DNA of 64,000 nt, from NCBI GenBank assembly GCA_025200525.1, contig CM045762.1:24369374-24433373 (forward strand). Reading direction: 5' to 3'. This DNA comes from Camellia lanceoleosa. Its lineage: Eukaryota > Streptophyta > Magnoliopsida > Ericales > Theaceae. Position numbers and translations under genes: made by a program. This document shows positions 11,566-23,565 of the stretch, piece after piece (the stretch's first letter is position 1; the number at the start of each line of letters is the position of its first letter). Under the pieces are notes generated by a model that made no database searches, was not told where the DNA came from, and saw nothing but the letters and a program-made list of their open reading frames with translations.

Positions 11566-13074
11566 TAGTCCGAAAAATAATTTTCACCTTTTAAAATTAA
11601 AAAGTAATTTTTATTTAAATAGGCTTATTTTTTGTTTAACCATGAAAATATTTTATGTTGATTTTTGTGTTGTTGTACCAAATGTGAGAAAATAAATTTT
11701 TTTTTTTTGAAATTTTTTTTTTGTCCAAACAAACGGATGGTAAAATATAAATTTAGACTTGGAGAGGCATGGGAGATTATTTTTGAATCATGGGTTTGTA
11801 GTGGGGAAGAAGAAGAAAAAAAGAAATTAAAAAGAAAATGAAGTTTATTTATTTCGTTGTTCTTTCCCTTGTAAAGGAATGCCCAAATTTTATATGAGAA
11901 ATACTATGATACATCTTTCAAAAGGTTTGTACCACATGTATCTTATAATTTTTTTGAGCATATATGCACTTTGTAATTAAATAAAAAAATGACATACTTT
12001 CATACTTTTTTAGTCATAATTAAAAAAAAATATATATATATATCATAACCAAACGCAACATGAGACATAACTAAAGAATTTATAAGTCATAATTAAAATA
12101 ACGTCAAAATTATAAATAAATAAAAAATAGTCACAATTAAAGAAGAAATTGACATAATTAGAGGTGTATATGGTGCATTCTTTTCAAGAGTGTGCATGTA
12201 AGAATTTCCTATGTTATATAAAGAGATGAGACACTGTCTGATTTTAATTCACAATAATGTTAGGAATCATGAAAAGTTTTTATAAAAATTCTCCACTCTT
12301 GAATTAGTTTGTAATGTTTTATTGTATGTTATGCAATTATCCTTAGATTAGTTTCATAAAACTTTTCATGATATTTTTTCATGATGTATAACATTTCTCT
12401 TTAATCTATCCTATACATCTCCCTATATGACAAAATTATAGATATAAAAAAAATAAAATAAAACTATTTTCTTTTTGAGTTTTATCAATTTCCCTTTTAA
12501 TTAATTTTTTCTTAAAAAAATAATTATCAAATCAACTTAATTTTTATCATTAATAATATATATAGACCTTCCGATTTATATAATCAAAACATGACCCAAG
12601 TTGGACAACTAACAAAATTTATCAACAGTTGTTACTCACCTGAGTCATTCCCGTCATACTGTTCATGTGGATCGTGGTTCAGATTCCAAAGTTTGACCTT
12701 TGCAGGCCACTGTGAAAAAACATATTTGTTAAATTTATTAGTTTGCATAATTATTTTGTAATGCAAAAAGCTATAGTTCTCTGATCACTATGAGGATTAA
12801 TTACGCTAAAAGTCGCTTAATTATTAGAAAATACCACTTTACTCCATTTATGAACTTATACAAATTGACACTCTCTACTATAAATATTGTACAAATATAC
12901 CTCTTTTGAAAGTGGTCTACAAGAATAAAAGTGATATATTTTTATTTTTGAGGGAATCAAAATATACATATGCATAGACGAGAAAGGAAAATTAATATTT
13001 GCTAATTAAGGGAGTCTTGGTGTAATTAATTCTCACTAGAAATTGCAACGGATTGAAAAACATAATTAAAGGAG
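11566..13074. other. AT-rich intergenic/intron DNA, duplicated at 52.8-56.05 kb
   Basis: No gene apart from the possible small exon at 12640-12709. The stretch aligns throughout with about 52820-56050, for example GGGTTTGTAGTGGGGAAGAA at about 11789 and 53048. The alignment is interrupted in the second copy by the foldback element at 53319-55047. Confidence 0.7.
12640..12709 (-). other. Possible small exon, duplicated at 55659-55728
   Basis: A 70-bp segment is bounded on the minus strand by a TTTTTTCACAG acceptor and a GTGAGTAAC donor. One frame reads WPAKVKLWNLNHDPHEQYDG. A copy with the same borders lies at 55659-55728. Both copies sit upstream of DUF4220 sequence on the same strand, so it may be a 5' exon of that gene family. 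Its frame does not obviously join the exon at 9863, and it could be untranslated. Confidence 0.35.
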
Positions 13075-13238
13075 GAGGATCCCCTCCAGTGTGGACTGAA
13101 GGGTGCTGTTTGGACCCGTAGGGCCCACCAAGAGTCCCGTTTCGATTATTCGAATATTTTATTTTGTCAGGCATTTTGTGTATTTTATCTATACAAAAAA
13201 TTAGGTCGATTCAATTACTGTAACTTGTTCAATTTATA

Positions 13239-14233
13239 GGGTGTGTTTGGTAACGTTTACGTTTTTAGTTTATATTTACAAAAATTTTATAAACTGGTTT
13301 TTGTTTATTTTTTGTTTCTTTTTAGAAAAACATAAACTACAAACGCGTTTGGTAATTAACAAAATGTTTAAAAAATTTTAACAGTATAAAAAATAGTGAG
13401 AAATAGCAAGTGGTGGCCAGTGGCGGCGGAAGACGGTAGTGAAAAGTGGTGACGGTGGGTGGTGGGTAGCTGGTGGTGGGTGGTGGTAATGGGTGGGTGG
13501 GGGGGTGTGAGCGGGTGGTAGCGAGTGGGTAGTAGTGGTGGTGGTGGCGGGTGGTAGTGGCAGGTGGGTGGTGGATGACAAGTGTTGGTAGGTGGTGGCG
13601 GGTGGGTGGTGGTGGTGGTGGGTAGGTGGTCGGTGGGTGGGTAGCAGTGGCGGTGGTGGGTTATAGCAGTGGGTGGTAGTGGTAACGGTGGTGGCAGTGG
13701 GTGGCAGACGGTGGGTGGTGGCGGGTGATGGTGGGTGGGTGGGTGATGGTGGCGGGTGGGTGACAAGTGGCTGGTGGTGGTGGTGGGTGGCTAGTGGTGG
13801 CTGGTGGTGAATGGTGGTAGTAGCTGGGTGGTGAGTAGTGGTGGCAAGTAGGTGGCGGGTGGTAGTGGCAGGTGGTGGATGGTAGTGGCGGGTGGTGGGT
13901 GGTTGGCAGGTGGATGGTGGGTGGTGGTGGTGGGGGTGGCGGCAAAGGGTGGGTGGTGGTGGCAGGTAGTGGTGGGGGGTGAGTGGTGGTGGCGGAAGAC
14001 AGTGGTGGAAAATGGTGGCTGGGTGGCTAGTGCTGGGTGGTAAAAAAAAAAAAAAACTCAAAACTCAAAACGAAAACACATTTTTTGTGTTTTCATTTTT
14101 TAGCCAAATTTAAAAACTGAGACCACTGATTTATAAATCAAAAATTTTACCAAACAAGTTTTTATTTAAGTTTTTAAAATTTTTGTAAATATAAACAGAA
14201 AACTGAAAACGTAAGTGTTACCAAACGGCATCA
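13239..14233. mobile_element. TIR element carrying a GGT minisatellite
   Basis: The ends are inverted: GTGTTTGGTAACGTTTACGT at left and, inverted, CGTTTGGTAACACTTACGTT at right, continuing through ATATTTACAAAAATTTTA over about 50 bp. The duplicate at about 56209 reads through without it, so this is a discrete insertion; the target duplication looks like 3-4 bp (TAG/ATAG). The core is the G-rich minisatellite. Large Pro/Thr/His-rich minus frames are a by-product of the repeat. Termini beginning near GTGTTTGG suggest a Harbinger-type MITE. Confidence 0.7.
13402..14040 (+). repeat. G-rich GGTGGT/GGTGGGT minisatellite
   Basis: About 640 bp are built of GGTGGTGG, GGTGGGTGG and GGCGGTGG variants; the plus strand is almost free of C. 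Many clusters of four or more GG/GGG runs make quadruplex formation possible on the plus strand. Unit length is irregular (3-12 bp), so the array is degenerate. Confidence 0.85.
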
Positions 14234-14475
14234 TAGTGTTTTTAATAAAAAAAAATTATGATTTATTTTTAAAAATACAATTTTTTTTGATGAAAAACAC
14301 GATAAATTGAACAAGTTACAGTTATAAGAGCGACCTAATTTTTTGTGTTGATGAAATACAAAAACTGTTTAACAAAATGAACAGTTCCAATCATCAAAAG
14401 ATCTGTGATGGGCCCTACAAACTCAAACAACGCCCCTACATCTGAAATTTGGACCAGTGTGAAACCTCCACCATA

Positions 14476-14672
14476 AGTAAACTATTGTAACGAGGTCTAA
14501 ATTTACTAGACCTTTCAATGTTAACCTCCAAATTTTAAATTTTTTAATTAAGCTCTTAGAGTTCTATAATTACATTGATATAGATAAAAGTATCACATTT
14601 TGTTGGGTAAAAGTAAAATAATTTTAAAAACTTCGATAATATATATATATTTTTGAATTTTAGTGGGGAGAG
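14476..14672. other. Intergenic DNA left of copia element 1
   Basis: AT-rich, no gene. It matches about 56476-56660 in the duplicated unit, which continues past the copia insertion point without interruption. The last five bases (GAGAG) are the element's target duplication. Confidence 0.6.
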
Positions 14673-15009
14673 TGTTGATGGGAGTGGGGTGTAAATCACT
14701 GGTGGTGATTCACAAGAAGAGGCTTAAAAATTGAACCAAACTGAACTTCAATTTATTGAAACAATTTAGAAATAAAAGAGGGAGCTCTCTTCTTCACTTC
14801 TCTCCCACATATTTTTCACTCTCATAATACATGGCTATTTATAGAAGCCTAGACAGTATAAAAACTACAATCATAAATGTGAAACCATAGTGTGAAAAAC
14901 ATGCAGCCTTTGTAGACCTCCTATCTTCAACAATGGTGGGTTGTCAAAGTTGGTAGATGGTTAGCCACCTACCATTATCACCTACCATTTAGCAAGCTTA
15001 TTTTCAACA
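14673..15009 (-). repeat. 3' LTR of copia element 1
   Basis: 337 bp with TG...CA ends in plus sense (TGTTGATGGGAG to TTTTCAACA). It is preceded in element sense by the polypurine tract AAGGGGGGA. TATTTATAG near 14832 is a candidate core promoter. Confidence 0.95.
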
Positions 15010-18000
15010 TCCCCCCTTAAGCTTGATTCTCCATGCTGCTTCATTCCGAGCATTATCTTCATTCTGTTGAATAGATCATTTTTCAACGGCTTCGTGAAAA
15101 TATCTGCAAGCTGATCTTGGGATTTGCAAGACAATAATTCCACCTCTTTATTTTTCACATGCTCTCGGATGAAATGATAACGGGTGTCAATATGCTTACT
15201 TCTTTCATGATAAACTGGGTTCTTCGCCAATGCAATTGCTGAGCGATTATCAACAAAAATCTCAGTGGGTTTTTCTTGTGGAAATCCCAAATGCTTCAGT
15301 ATGTTTCGTAACCATATTGCATGGCACACAGCTGAGTTGGCTGCAACATACTCAGCTTCGCAAGTCGATAATGTCACAATGGCTTGCTTCTTGGATGACC
15401 ATGTGAAAGCTGTATCTCCCATAAAGAAAGTAAACCCCGTAGTACTTTTCCGTTCATCCAAGTCACGTCCCCAATCGCTATCTGAGTAGCCAACAAGACT
15501 GAAATTTTCAGTTGGTTTATTGAATAAACCATCATCGACTGTACCTTTGATGTAGCGAAGAATCCTCTTTGCTGCATAAAGGTGTGACTGATCTGGTGTT
15601 TCCATATATCTGCTGATCAATCCTACTCCATAGAGTATATCTGGCCTGGTACAAGTAAGATAGCGAAGACTTCCAACTAGGCTCTTGAAATAAGTTGGAT
15701 CCACATCACCTGCCTTCGTACCTTTTCTGAGCTCCACTCCACTGTCTCTGAGTGTTGGTCGGATTGCAATTCTCCATTCCATATCGCTTCAGAATTTCCT
15801 TGGCATAGCCACTTTGGGAAATGAAAATTCCATCTTTTCTTTTTGCAACTTCAATGCCTAGAAAATGAGCCATCAATCCAATATCTGTCATTTCAAATTC
15901 TTGGACCATGTTTCTTTTAAAGTCTTTGAACATGGCTGGATTGTTTCCAGTGAAGATTAGATCATCAACATAAAGACAAGCAAGCAACATACTTCCATCA
16001 GCTTCCTTCTTCAAATATAGTGCGTGCTCATATGGACATTTTTCAAAACCATTGTCATGAAAATACTGATCAATTCTAGTATTCCATGCACGCGGAGCTT
16101 GCTTCAATCCATAAAGTGCTTTTTTCAATTTGTACACTTTGTCTTCATACCTATTCTGAACATACCCCAAAGGTTGTTCAATATAGATTTCTTCTTCAAG
16201 GAAATCGTTAAGAAATGCAGATTTTACATCAAGTTGATAAATCTGCCACTTGTGCTGGGCAGCCAAAGAAATCATTAGCCTGATAGTCTCCAATCGGGCA
16301 ACTGGAGCAAACACCTCTCCATAGTCAATTCCAGATCTCTGCTTGTAACCTTTTGCTACTAACCTTGCCTTGTAACGTTGCACTTCGCCTTGTGCATTCC
16401 TCTTTGTCTTGTATACCCATTTCACTCCAATGGGTTTGTGCCCCTCTGGTAGACTGGTAAGCTTCCATGTGTCATTTTTCTCAATGGCATGAATTTCTTC
16501 ATCCATTGTTTTCTTCCAGTTATCTTCTTGGATGGCTTCCGAGAAGGTAAGTGGATCACTATCTGCAAGTAGGCAGTACAGATTCAGATCTACTTCTTCT
16601 GTAGCTTTATATATCTCCTGCAAATTTCTCATTGGTCTTGGTTGTTTGAAAAAACTATCATCTGATGATGCTGATGCTGATGATGATGATGATGCAGCAC
16701 TTCTGTGAGAAATTGGCGATCTAGGTACAGGAATTCTATGTGAAGGAGTCTGTGGCTCATCTTGAACTTCTCTTGTGATTTCAACAGGAGCTTTTGATGT
16801 TTCATCTTCAAGAATGAGTTCTGTATCTTTGACAACTTCATCTTGATTCCAGTTCCAAGCTTCATCTTCTTCAAATATCACATCTCTACTCATGATCACC
16901 TTTTTGGTAATGGGATTATACAACTTGTATCCCATTGTTTTATCTCCATATCCGACAAGGATACATTTTTCTCCCTTATCATCGAGCTTGGTTCTTCTTG
17001 CTTCTGGAATCTTGGTATATGCAACACACCCAAATATTCTGAAATGGTTAACACTTGGCTTATGTGAACTCCAAGCTTCTTCTAGAGTCATAGAATGAAG
17101 GCTCCTGGTTGGGCATCTATTTAGTAGATACACAGCACATGATATGGCTTCAGCCCAAAATTGCTTAGGCATTCCCTTTCCTTTCAACATGCTTCTTGCC
17201 ATATCTAAGATTGTGCGATTCTTCCTTTCAGCAACACCATTCAGCTGTGGCGTATAGGATGGTGTTGTTTGATGCTTGATTCCCTGCTCTTTGCAATACT
17301 TCTCAAAAGCATCTGATGTATATTCTCCGCCTTGATCTGATCACAATGTCTTGATGTAGTAGCCGCTTTGCTTCTCTACAAAAGCTTTGAATTCTTTGAA
17401 GATGTTGAACACCTCCGACTTTCTTTTAAGAAAGTACACCCATGTCTTCCGGCTATAATCATCAATGAAGGTGAGAAAGTATCTATTCTGTCCATTTGAC
17501 ATTGGCTTCAATGGACCACACACATCAGTGTGCACTAGCTCCAACGGCTTTGTTGCTCTCCACTTCACTTCTTTGGCAAAGCTAGTTCTGTGATGCTTAC
17601 CAAGAATGCAGCTTTCACAGACTTCATTAGTATGAGCAATATGAGGTAACCCTTTTACCATATTCTTGCTTGACAACAGCTTCAAGCTTCCAAAGTTAAG
17701 ATGTCCAAACCTCAAATGCCATAGCCAGTATTTGTCTTTGATGATGACATTTAAACACTTCGCAGCATCATGTTGGATGTTCAATGCAAACATCCGATTC
17801 TTGGACATTCTCACCCGAGCGATCAAATTACCATGATTGTCTTTGATGGTAAGATAACAATCTTTCATGCTGATGTCGTATCCTTTCTCTAGGAGTTGTC
17901 CCATACTCAAAATGTTGTTCTTCATGGCAGGAACATAATACGCATTGGAGATGTAATCATGATCTCCATTCTTGAGCTTAATTAGAATATTACCTCTTCC

Positions 18001-19164
18001 TTTCACTGGAGTCTTTGATGAATCACCAAATGAGACTTGTGCTTATACAGTCTCGTCAAGCTCAACAAATAGCTCTCTTTTACCACACATGTGATTGCTG
18101 GCTCCTGAATCTAGATACCAAACATTGTTTTGGTTTTTAGTGTCTCCATGGTGAACAAACAGAACTGTAGGTCCAACTTTGTTTGTTTCCTGCTCAGCAA
18201 AATTTGCTTGCTCACGGCCTTGTTGTTGCTACTTGGCATTCATTCTTTGTAATGCGAACTTGTGACACTGGTAACACTGAACATTACTTTTGTCAAAACC
18301 TGGTCGGTTGTTGTAACCACCTCCTCTACCGCTTGCTCTTCCTCTTGGAGCAAAGTGTGGTTGACTTCTTCCTCCTCTGGCTGGACTTCTTCTGCCTCTT
18401 CCTCGAAAACCAAAATTTTGGTTATTGTAACCACGACCTCTTCCTCGGCTTCTTTATGATGTCCCCCCTTGCTCGTTTCTGTCATCTCTGAAAGACAGCT
18501 TTGATTGAAGAGCTTGTTCTAGAGAACTTGATGAAGTCTTCTTGTTGATCCTTTGTTCATGAATCTCAAGTGTGCCCATCAACTCATCGGTGGTCATGGC
18601 ACTGAGATCTTTGGACTTTTCTATTGCTACAACCACGTGCTCGAACTTGGAACTGAGTGATCGGAGAATCTTTTCTATCACTTGAAGAGATTCCATCTTC
18701 TCTCCATATCTTCTCATCTGATTAACAATGGTCAATATTCTGTTGAAGTACTCAGAAATTGACTCATTCTCATTTATGTGTAGCATCTCGAATTCGCCAC
18801 GTAACACCTGTAGTCGAACTCTGATCGTCTTCTCAATTCCACGGTGTGAATTTCGAAGAATACTCCATGCCTCTTTAGAGGTTGTTGCTGCTGAAATCTT
18901 CTCAAAACTTGACTCATCAATACCTTGATAGAGTAGATACAAGGCTTTTTTATCTCTTCTCCTTGAATCTTTTAACGTTGTCTTCTGACCATCATTTAAA
19001 CTTCCTTCATCTTCGAGAGTAGCTAGCTCGTCATATCCTCGATCCACTAACTCTCACAAATCTTGTGAGGCTAGTAGGACTTGCATTTGAATACTCCAAT
19101 TTTCATAGTTCTCCTTGCTGAGTTTCGAAAACTGGGGCTGAAAGAAGTTGTTTATGTTGGCCAT
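15010..19164 (-). pseudogene. Copia element 1 gag-pol polyprotein (broken)
   Basis: Order is gag, protease, integrase, RT, RNase H. Gag starts at 19164 (MANINNFF). A stop replaces a Trp codon at 19056-19054. The CCHC knuckle region (about 18290-18240) is frameshifted. Protease LDSGASNHM is near 18110. Gln-to-stop lies at 18045-18043. Integrase retains HTDVCGP and NGVAERKN, but an Arg-to-stop (CGA to TGA) at 17343-17341 falls directly before SDQGGEY. RT (17202-15706) has [10 protein letters not shown] and [10 protein letters not shown] 2-bp loss near 15745 shifts the frame into RNase H, which ends near 14982 (SKHIDTRYHFI, DIFTKPL). All domains are present but none of the polyprotein is readable end to end. 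Confidence 0.95.
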
Positions 19165-19823
19165 TGGTTGTCTTTAAAATTCTGCAAATTTTCAGAATGG
19201 AATTTGCCAATTCTGACCGTACAGATGTGTCTGGAATATTCCAAATAGTTGGAAAGCACTATTGGATCACCCGAAACAGACTCCGAATGGCTCAGATCAA
19301 GCCAAAACAAGTTGAACGGCTCAGATCTGAGGATGCAACTTAGCCGCGGCACACTGGATTAATCTTGTGCGGCTCAGTCAATGGCTACGGTTAGTGGCTT
19401 GGACCGGCTCGGGTCAACAAAGGCTCGGCTCGGTCAAACGGCTCTGGTCAACGGCTTGGCGGCTCGGCTTGGATGACGTCAACAGATGACGTCGTCAATG
19501 ACGTCAGACTTGGATCCGTATCTGGGTTGGCGGATCGGATCTCGGGTCAAGCTCTGGAATTCAGGCGAAGAAGACTCGTGGAGCGCGTGCCGGCGCGTGA
19601 GAACGACGTCAGGGAGGCGCGTGTGGTGCGTGCAGTTTCTGTGAGGCTCGGTTTTTGATGTTCTTTTTTTCAGTGTGATCGTCTCGTCGAGAGCTTCAAT
19701 CTGGTATGATCAAAAATTGATTTCGACCACTTTGATTTCTGGGCAACTTTCAAAATCACACTCTGTTTTTGCAAATTTGCAGAATTTCTGCAAATTCAAA
19801 CTACCTTCGGGCTTTGATACCAC
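19165..19823 (-). other. Leader of copia element 1 (PBS to gag)
   Basis: The untranslated leader between the 5' LTR and gag. It contains the tRNA primer site at 19822-19811 and a GC-rich segment (about 19320-19640) with CGGCTC/GGCTCGG and TGACGTCA motifs. No protein is supported. Confidence 0.8.
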
Positions 19824-20160
19824 TGTTGGTAGGAGTGGGGTATAAATCACTGGTGGTGATTCACAAGAAGAGGCTTAAAAATTGAACCAAACTGAACTTC
19901 AATTTATTGAAACAATTTTGAAATAAAACAGGGAGCTTTCTTCTTCACTTCTCTCCCACACATTTTTCACTCTCATTATACATGGCTATTTATAGAAGCC
20001 TAGACAGTATAAAAACTACAATCATAAATGTGAAACCATAGTGTGAAAAACATACAGCCTTTGTAGACCTCCTATCTTCAACAATGGTGGGTTGTCAAAG
20101 TTGGTGGATGGTTAGCCACCTACCATTATCACCTACCATTTAGCAAGCTTATTTTCAACA
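19824..20160 (-). repeat. 5' LTR of copia element 1
   Basis: 337 bp, aligning gap-free with the left LTR at about 97% identity. In element sense it starts TGTTGAAAATAAGCTTGCTA and ends next to the primer-binding site. Confidence 0.95.
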
Positions 20161-20831
20161 GAGAGGAGGGGAGGGGGGGAATTGGCAAAAAATTAAATCT
20201 ATGGGTAAAATTCTGAAAAAAAAAAAATTATAAATTCATGTGTAAGAATTAAAGTTCCACACTGAGTGAGTGTAGTGACAAAAAACAATACAAAAAATGC
20301 AATATGTGTTTATATATATGTATATCCCAATAACATGATTAACATTCATTCATGAAGGGAGGGATGTAGGTATTAGATAAATAGAAATAGAACTCAAATT
20401 ACCTTTTTGTCCTCTTCCTCTTCTTCTCCTGCTGCTGTTTCTTAGTTCTATAAATTATTTTTTCTTTGCTTTGTTGCTTGAGTGAATTCTTTTTTCTTTT
20501 CAATCATATTTATATTACAGAATGCTTGAAATGGAGTTAAAGAATCCTCCTCATGCTATTTCTTACTTTTTCATATTCTTTCCTTGCTTTGTTGCTTTAG
20601 GTTGTATTTGGATTATAAATTTAGATTAAAAAAAAAAAAAAAATTGGAAACAAAAAGAAAAATGCAAGTAAAAAGTGAGTGAGTGAAATATAAGCTAATC
20701 TTTTTTTCCTATTTTCCTTATACTTTTTTTTTTCCTTTTCTGTTTCTAAATCTTTACCTAAGTTTATAATCGAAACACAACCTTGCTAAATTCCTTTTAT
20801 TCTCAAGTTGTTCTTTATTATAGTGAGCACG
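20161..20831. other. Duplicated flank (three copies in window)
   Basis: No gene. The stretch is homologous to about 56690-57490 (interrupted there by a solo LTR) and in part to about 49700-50280. It includes TTACCTTTTTGTCCTCTTCC at about 20400, shared with the flank of gene B, which could be a 5' UTR or exon border. The last 13 bases (20819-20831) are the SINE target duplication. Confidence 0.6.
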
Positions 20832-21030
20832 CCTAGTCTAGTTAGTTACCATGCTTTTCTTAGGGTTTAGTCTTAAAAAGGTTATGGGTTCAATTCCCCT
20901 TAGGGGAGTTGAATTAAGAGAGTGCAAGCACTTAAGTGCTTTGCCAAGGGTGGGGAGATTTTCTCCCATAAGTGCTAATCTAACAACTAACAACTAACAT
21001 TTGCCGATCAAATAAAAAAAAAATTTTTTT
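20832..21030 (+). mobile_element. tRNA-derived SINE
   Basis: About 199 bp flanked by the perfect 13-bp repeat TATAGTGAGCACG (20819-20831 and 21031-21043). It contains a polymerase III B-box-like GGTTCAATTCC at about 20888, a possible A box about 40 bp upstream (TAGTTAGTTACC), and an A/T-rich tail (AATAAAAAAAAAATTTTTTT). The related site at 57478-57510 lacks it. Plant SINEs have this architecture. Confidence 0.8.
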
Positions 21031-21059
21031 TATAGTGAGCACGCACTACTACAAAAATA

Positions 21060-21720
21060 GTTAAAGAACACACTTTGAGAAAAAAAAAATCTCACTTTTA
21101 TTGGAAGTGTGATAAAAAAATTACATTGATATTTTTATCACACTTAATTTGATTGAGTGTGATAATATTTATTTTTTATGTTACTTTTCAATTAAGTGTG
21201 ATTATGTATACACTACTACTTTTTAATCACACTTTTTAAATAAGTGTGATTATAAATATATTTTTTAATCACACATTCTAATTAAAGTGTGATTATATAT
21301 ACACTACTACTTTTTAATCACACTTTTTAAATAAGTGTGATTATAAATATATTTTTTAATCACACATTCTAATTAAAGTGTGATTATTTATATATTTTTT
21401 AATCACACTTTCTAATTAAAGTGTGATTATATATACACTTCTACTTTTTAATCACACTGTTTAAATAAGTGTGATTATAAATATATTTTTTAATCACACA
21501 TTCTAATTAAAGTGTGATTATACATACATTACTACTTTTTAATCACACTTTTTAAATGAGTGATTATATATATATATATATATATTTTTTAATCACATAT
21601 TCTAATTAAAGTGTGATTATTTATATATTTTTTAATCACACATTCTAATTAAAGTGTGATTATATATACACTACTACTTTTTAATCACACTCCCTAAATA
21701 TGTGTGATTGTATAAAATAT
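21060..21720. repeat. 5' subterminal repeat array of CACTA element
   Basis: Repeated palindromic units of the type AATCACAC(A/T)TT...AAGTGTGATT, separated by TATATA-rich spacers and CACTACTACTTTTT. In this superfamily subterminal repeats are transposase-binding sites. The palindromes could form hairpins. Confidence 0.85.
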
Positions 21721-23267
21721 TCCAATTTGATTTTTATATAAAATATACAATTCCCAAATTTGCGCCTCTATTCTACACCTATGAATGACAGAGGACGACT
21801 CTTTCCATCCCCAACAAGGTTGAATTTCGCAAACACACAGGTCTCTTCTCCTCACTACAACAAGTTTTCACGGATTCACATTAACGACATACAGTAAATG
21901 CAAGCCGTGGTAAATAAAAATATCTCACTTTTAATGGAAGTGTGATTAAATAAAAAAGGCAAATTACACTAACAGTCCCTATAGTTTGGGACTCGTGTCA
22001 CTTTGGTCCTTGACTTTTAATTTAGATACATTTGACCATGAATTTTGAATTTTGATCCAAATAAGGACAATTGAAGATACCATTGTTTAATTTCAAGGGC
22101 AAAATCATCAATTTAATAAAATATAAACTAATTTGACAAAAATAAATGTCAAAAAAATATTTTTAATTTTTTTTTTAATTTTTTTTAACCACCAATGATA
22201 AAATTATGTAAAATTGATAAAAATTAATAAAAATTACGGGATTAATTTTTTAAAATTAATTTTACATGATCATTATCCAAACAAATAATAAAAAATAATT
22301 TGGTAAAAAAATAAATAAATGTCTAAAAGATTTATCAATTTTACATAATTTTATTTTTAGTTTGTAGAAATAATTTTAAAAAATTCAAAAATATTTGTTT
22401 GACATTTATTTTTCTCAAATTAGTTTATAATTGTATCAAATTGATGATTTTACCGTTGAAAAATCTAATGATATTTTCAATTATCTTTATTTAGAACAAA
22501 ATTCAAAATTCAGGAGATAAAATAAAATAATATTATTTATTAAAAATATGATAATTATATTTAATTTTTTGGATTTTTTCTCTCGTAAATAAAATTTTAT
22601 ATGTAAGTTTAAGAGTTTTGTTTCATATGTTTCTTTACTATAATATTTACTCATCAACATATATTAAAATTGTTGTATTGACAATTAACAATTAAAATTA
22701 TGCTTTATTATAAAAAAAAATAACATAGTTCTAATACTTTATTATTTTAGAATAAAAATATATGAATTTTAAAAAATTATTATATTGGTTTTTGAAAGGA
22801 AAATAATTTAAAAACTTAATATAAGAAAGGATTATCATAAAATGTAATTTAAAACATCAAAAAAAAGTTAAAAATAAATAAAGACTTTAAAAAGTTGTGA
22901 TTACAATTAAAACTAATGTCATATTTATTAACTAGAAATTAATGATATTGCAACATATGCATTTTAACAATTTTTTAGTCTATTTATTGATTTGGGCAAA
23001 ATCTCCTGATCAATATTTAAAATCCCCTCATACAAATAATTATAGATACAAGCTATGTATAATTACTGTAGTACCATTTTCAACTTCTCTCTTATATATT
23101 ATAATTAGTAATAAAATTATTAAATTATTTTTATAAAAAATTTTTAAAAAAAATATAATTTATATATTAAAAAAAATCTAAAATAAATATAAATATTTAT
23201 AATTATTCTGTTGTGATAGGCTAGTTTTTAAAAATTTAAAAGCCCAAACCGAGCGTAGTTTGGACGG
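21721..23267. other. CACTA interior upstream of captured gene
   Basis: AT-rich, no gene. It includes a second CACTA-like terminus (CACTACAACAAGTTTTCACG near 21857), a truncated MULE-like arm (about 21958-22515, beginning GCAAATTACACTAACAGTCC), and the immediate 5' flank of the captured gene, which may carry its former promoter (AAAGCCCAAACCGAGCG just before the first ATG). Confidence 0.5.
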
Positions 23268-23529
23268 ATGATAGCCAAAACCATGAAAGCAACCCTAAAG
23301 CGTGCAAGTTCAAGCGTCTCAATGGAAATGGAAATCGATCCTCCGAAGAAGCCAGAAGTCGGAGCAGAAGCAATCAACGACGATGACTTCTTCAATGCCG
23401 CCGAAAATGGCGACTCTTCCTTCTTCGAAGCTCTTTCACACGATCAGCTTCTCAAAGCCCTCTCTCTCAGGAACGAAGATTGCAGCTCGCTCCTCCACGT
23501 CGCCGCCTCTTCAGCTCACCCCAAGGTTC

Positions 23530-23565
<36 letters not shown>

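Larger units (their letters stand above)
13075..14475. mobile_element. Foldback (long-TIR) MITE, split by a later insertion
   Basis: The left arm (about 13075-13238) and right arm (about 14234-14475) are inverted copies: GGTGCTGTTTGGACCCGTAG faces an inverse form at about 14430, and AATTAGGTCGATTCAATTAC faces its inverse at about 14310-14340. A clean copy lies at about 56050-56475 and one arm at about 49925-50065. Long terminal repeats suggest a Mutator-like origin. The spacer is interrupted here by the GGT-rich element. Confidence 0.65.
14673..20160 (-). mobile_element. Ty1/copia LTR retrotransposon, element 1 (full length)
   Basis: Complete structure, 5488 bp. LTRs at 14673-15009 and 19824-20160, TSD GAGAG on both sides (14668-14672, 20161-20165), primer-binding site complementary to initiator Met-tRNA (TGGTATCAAAGC, minus strand, 19822-19811), and a polypurine tract next to the 3' LTR (minus strand, 15018-15010). 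The two 337-bp LTRs differ at about 10 sites by eye. The empty site is seen at about 56660. It belongs to the same family as element 2 but lies in the opposite orientation. Confidence 0.95.

Noticed and set aside
13368..14061. Long Pro/Thr/His-rich minus-strand frames
   Set aside because: They are translations of the GGT minisatellite in several frames at once, have no homologue and lie inside a recent insertion.
19473..19658. Small frame in the copia 1 leader and its counterpart in copia 2 (30540-30743)
   Set aside because: GC-rich leader repeats with different frames in the two elements; no conserved product.
20832..21030. Functional tRNA gene at the B-box-like sequence
   Set aside because: No cloverleaf can be drawn; the 13-bp duplication and A/T tail identify a SINE.
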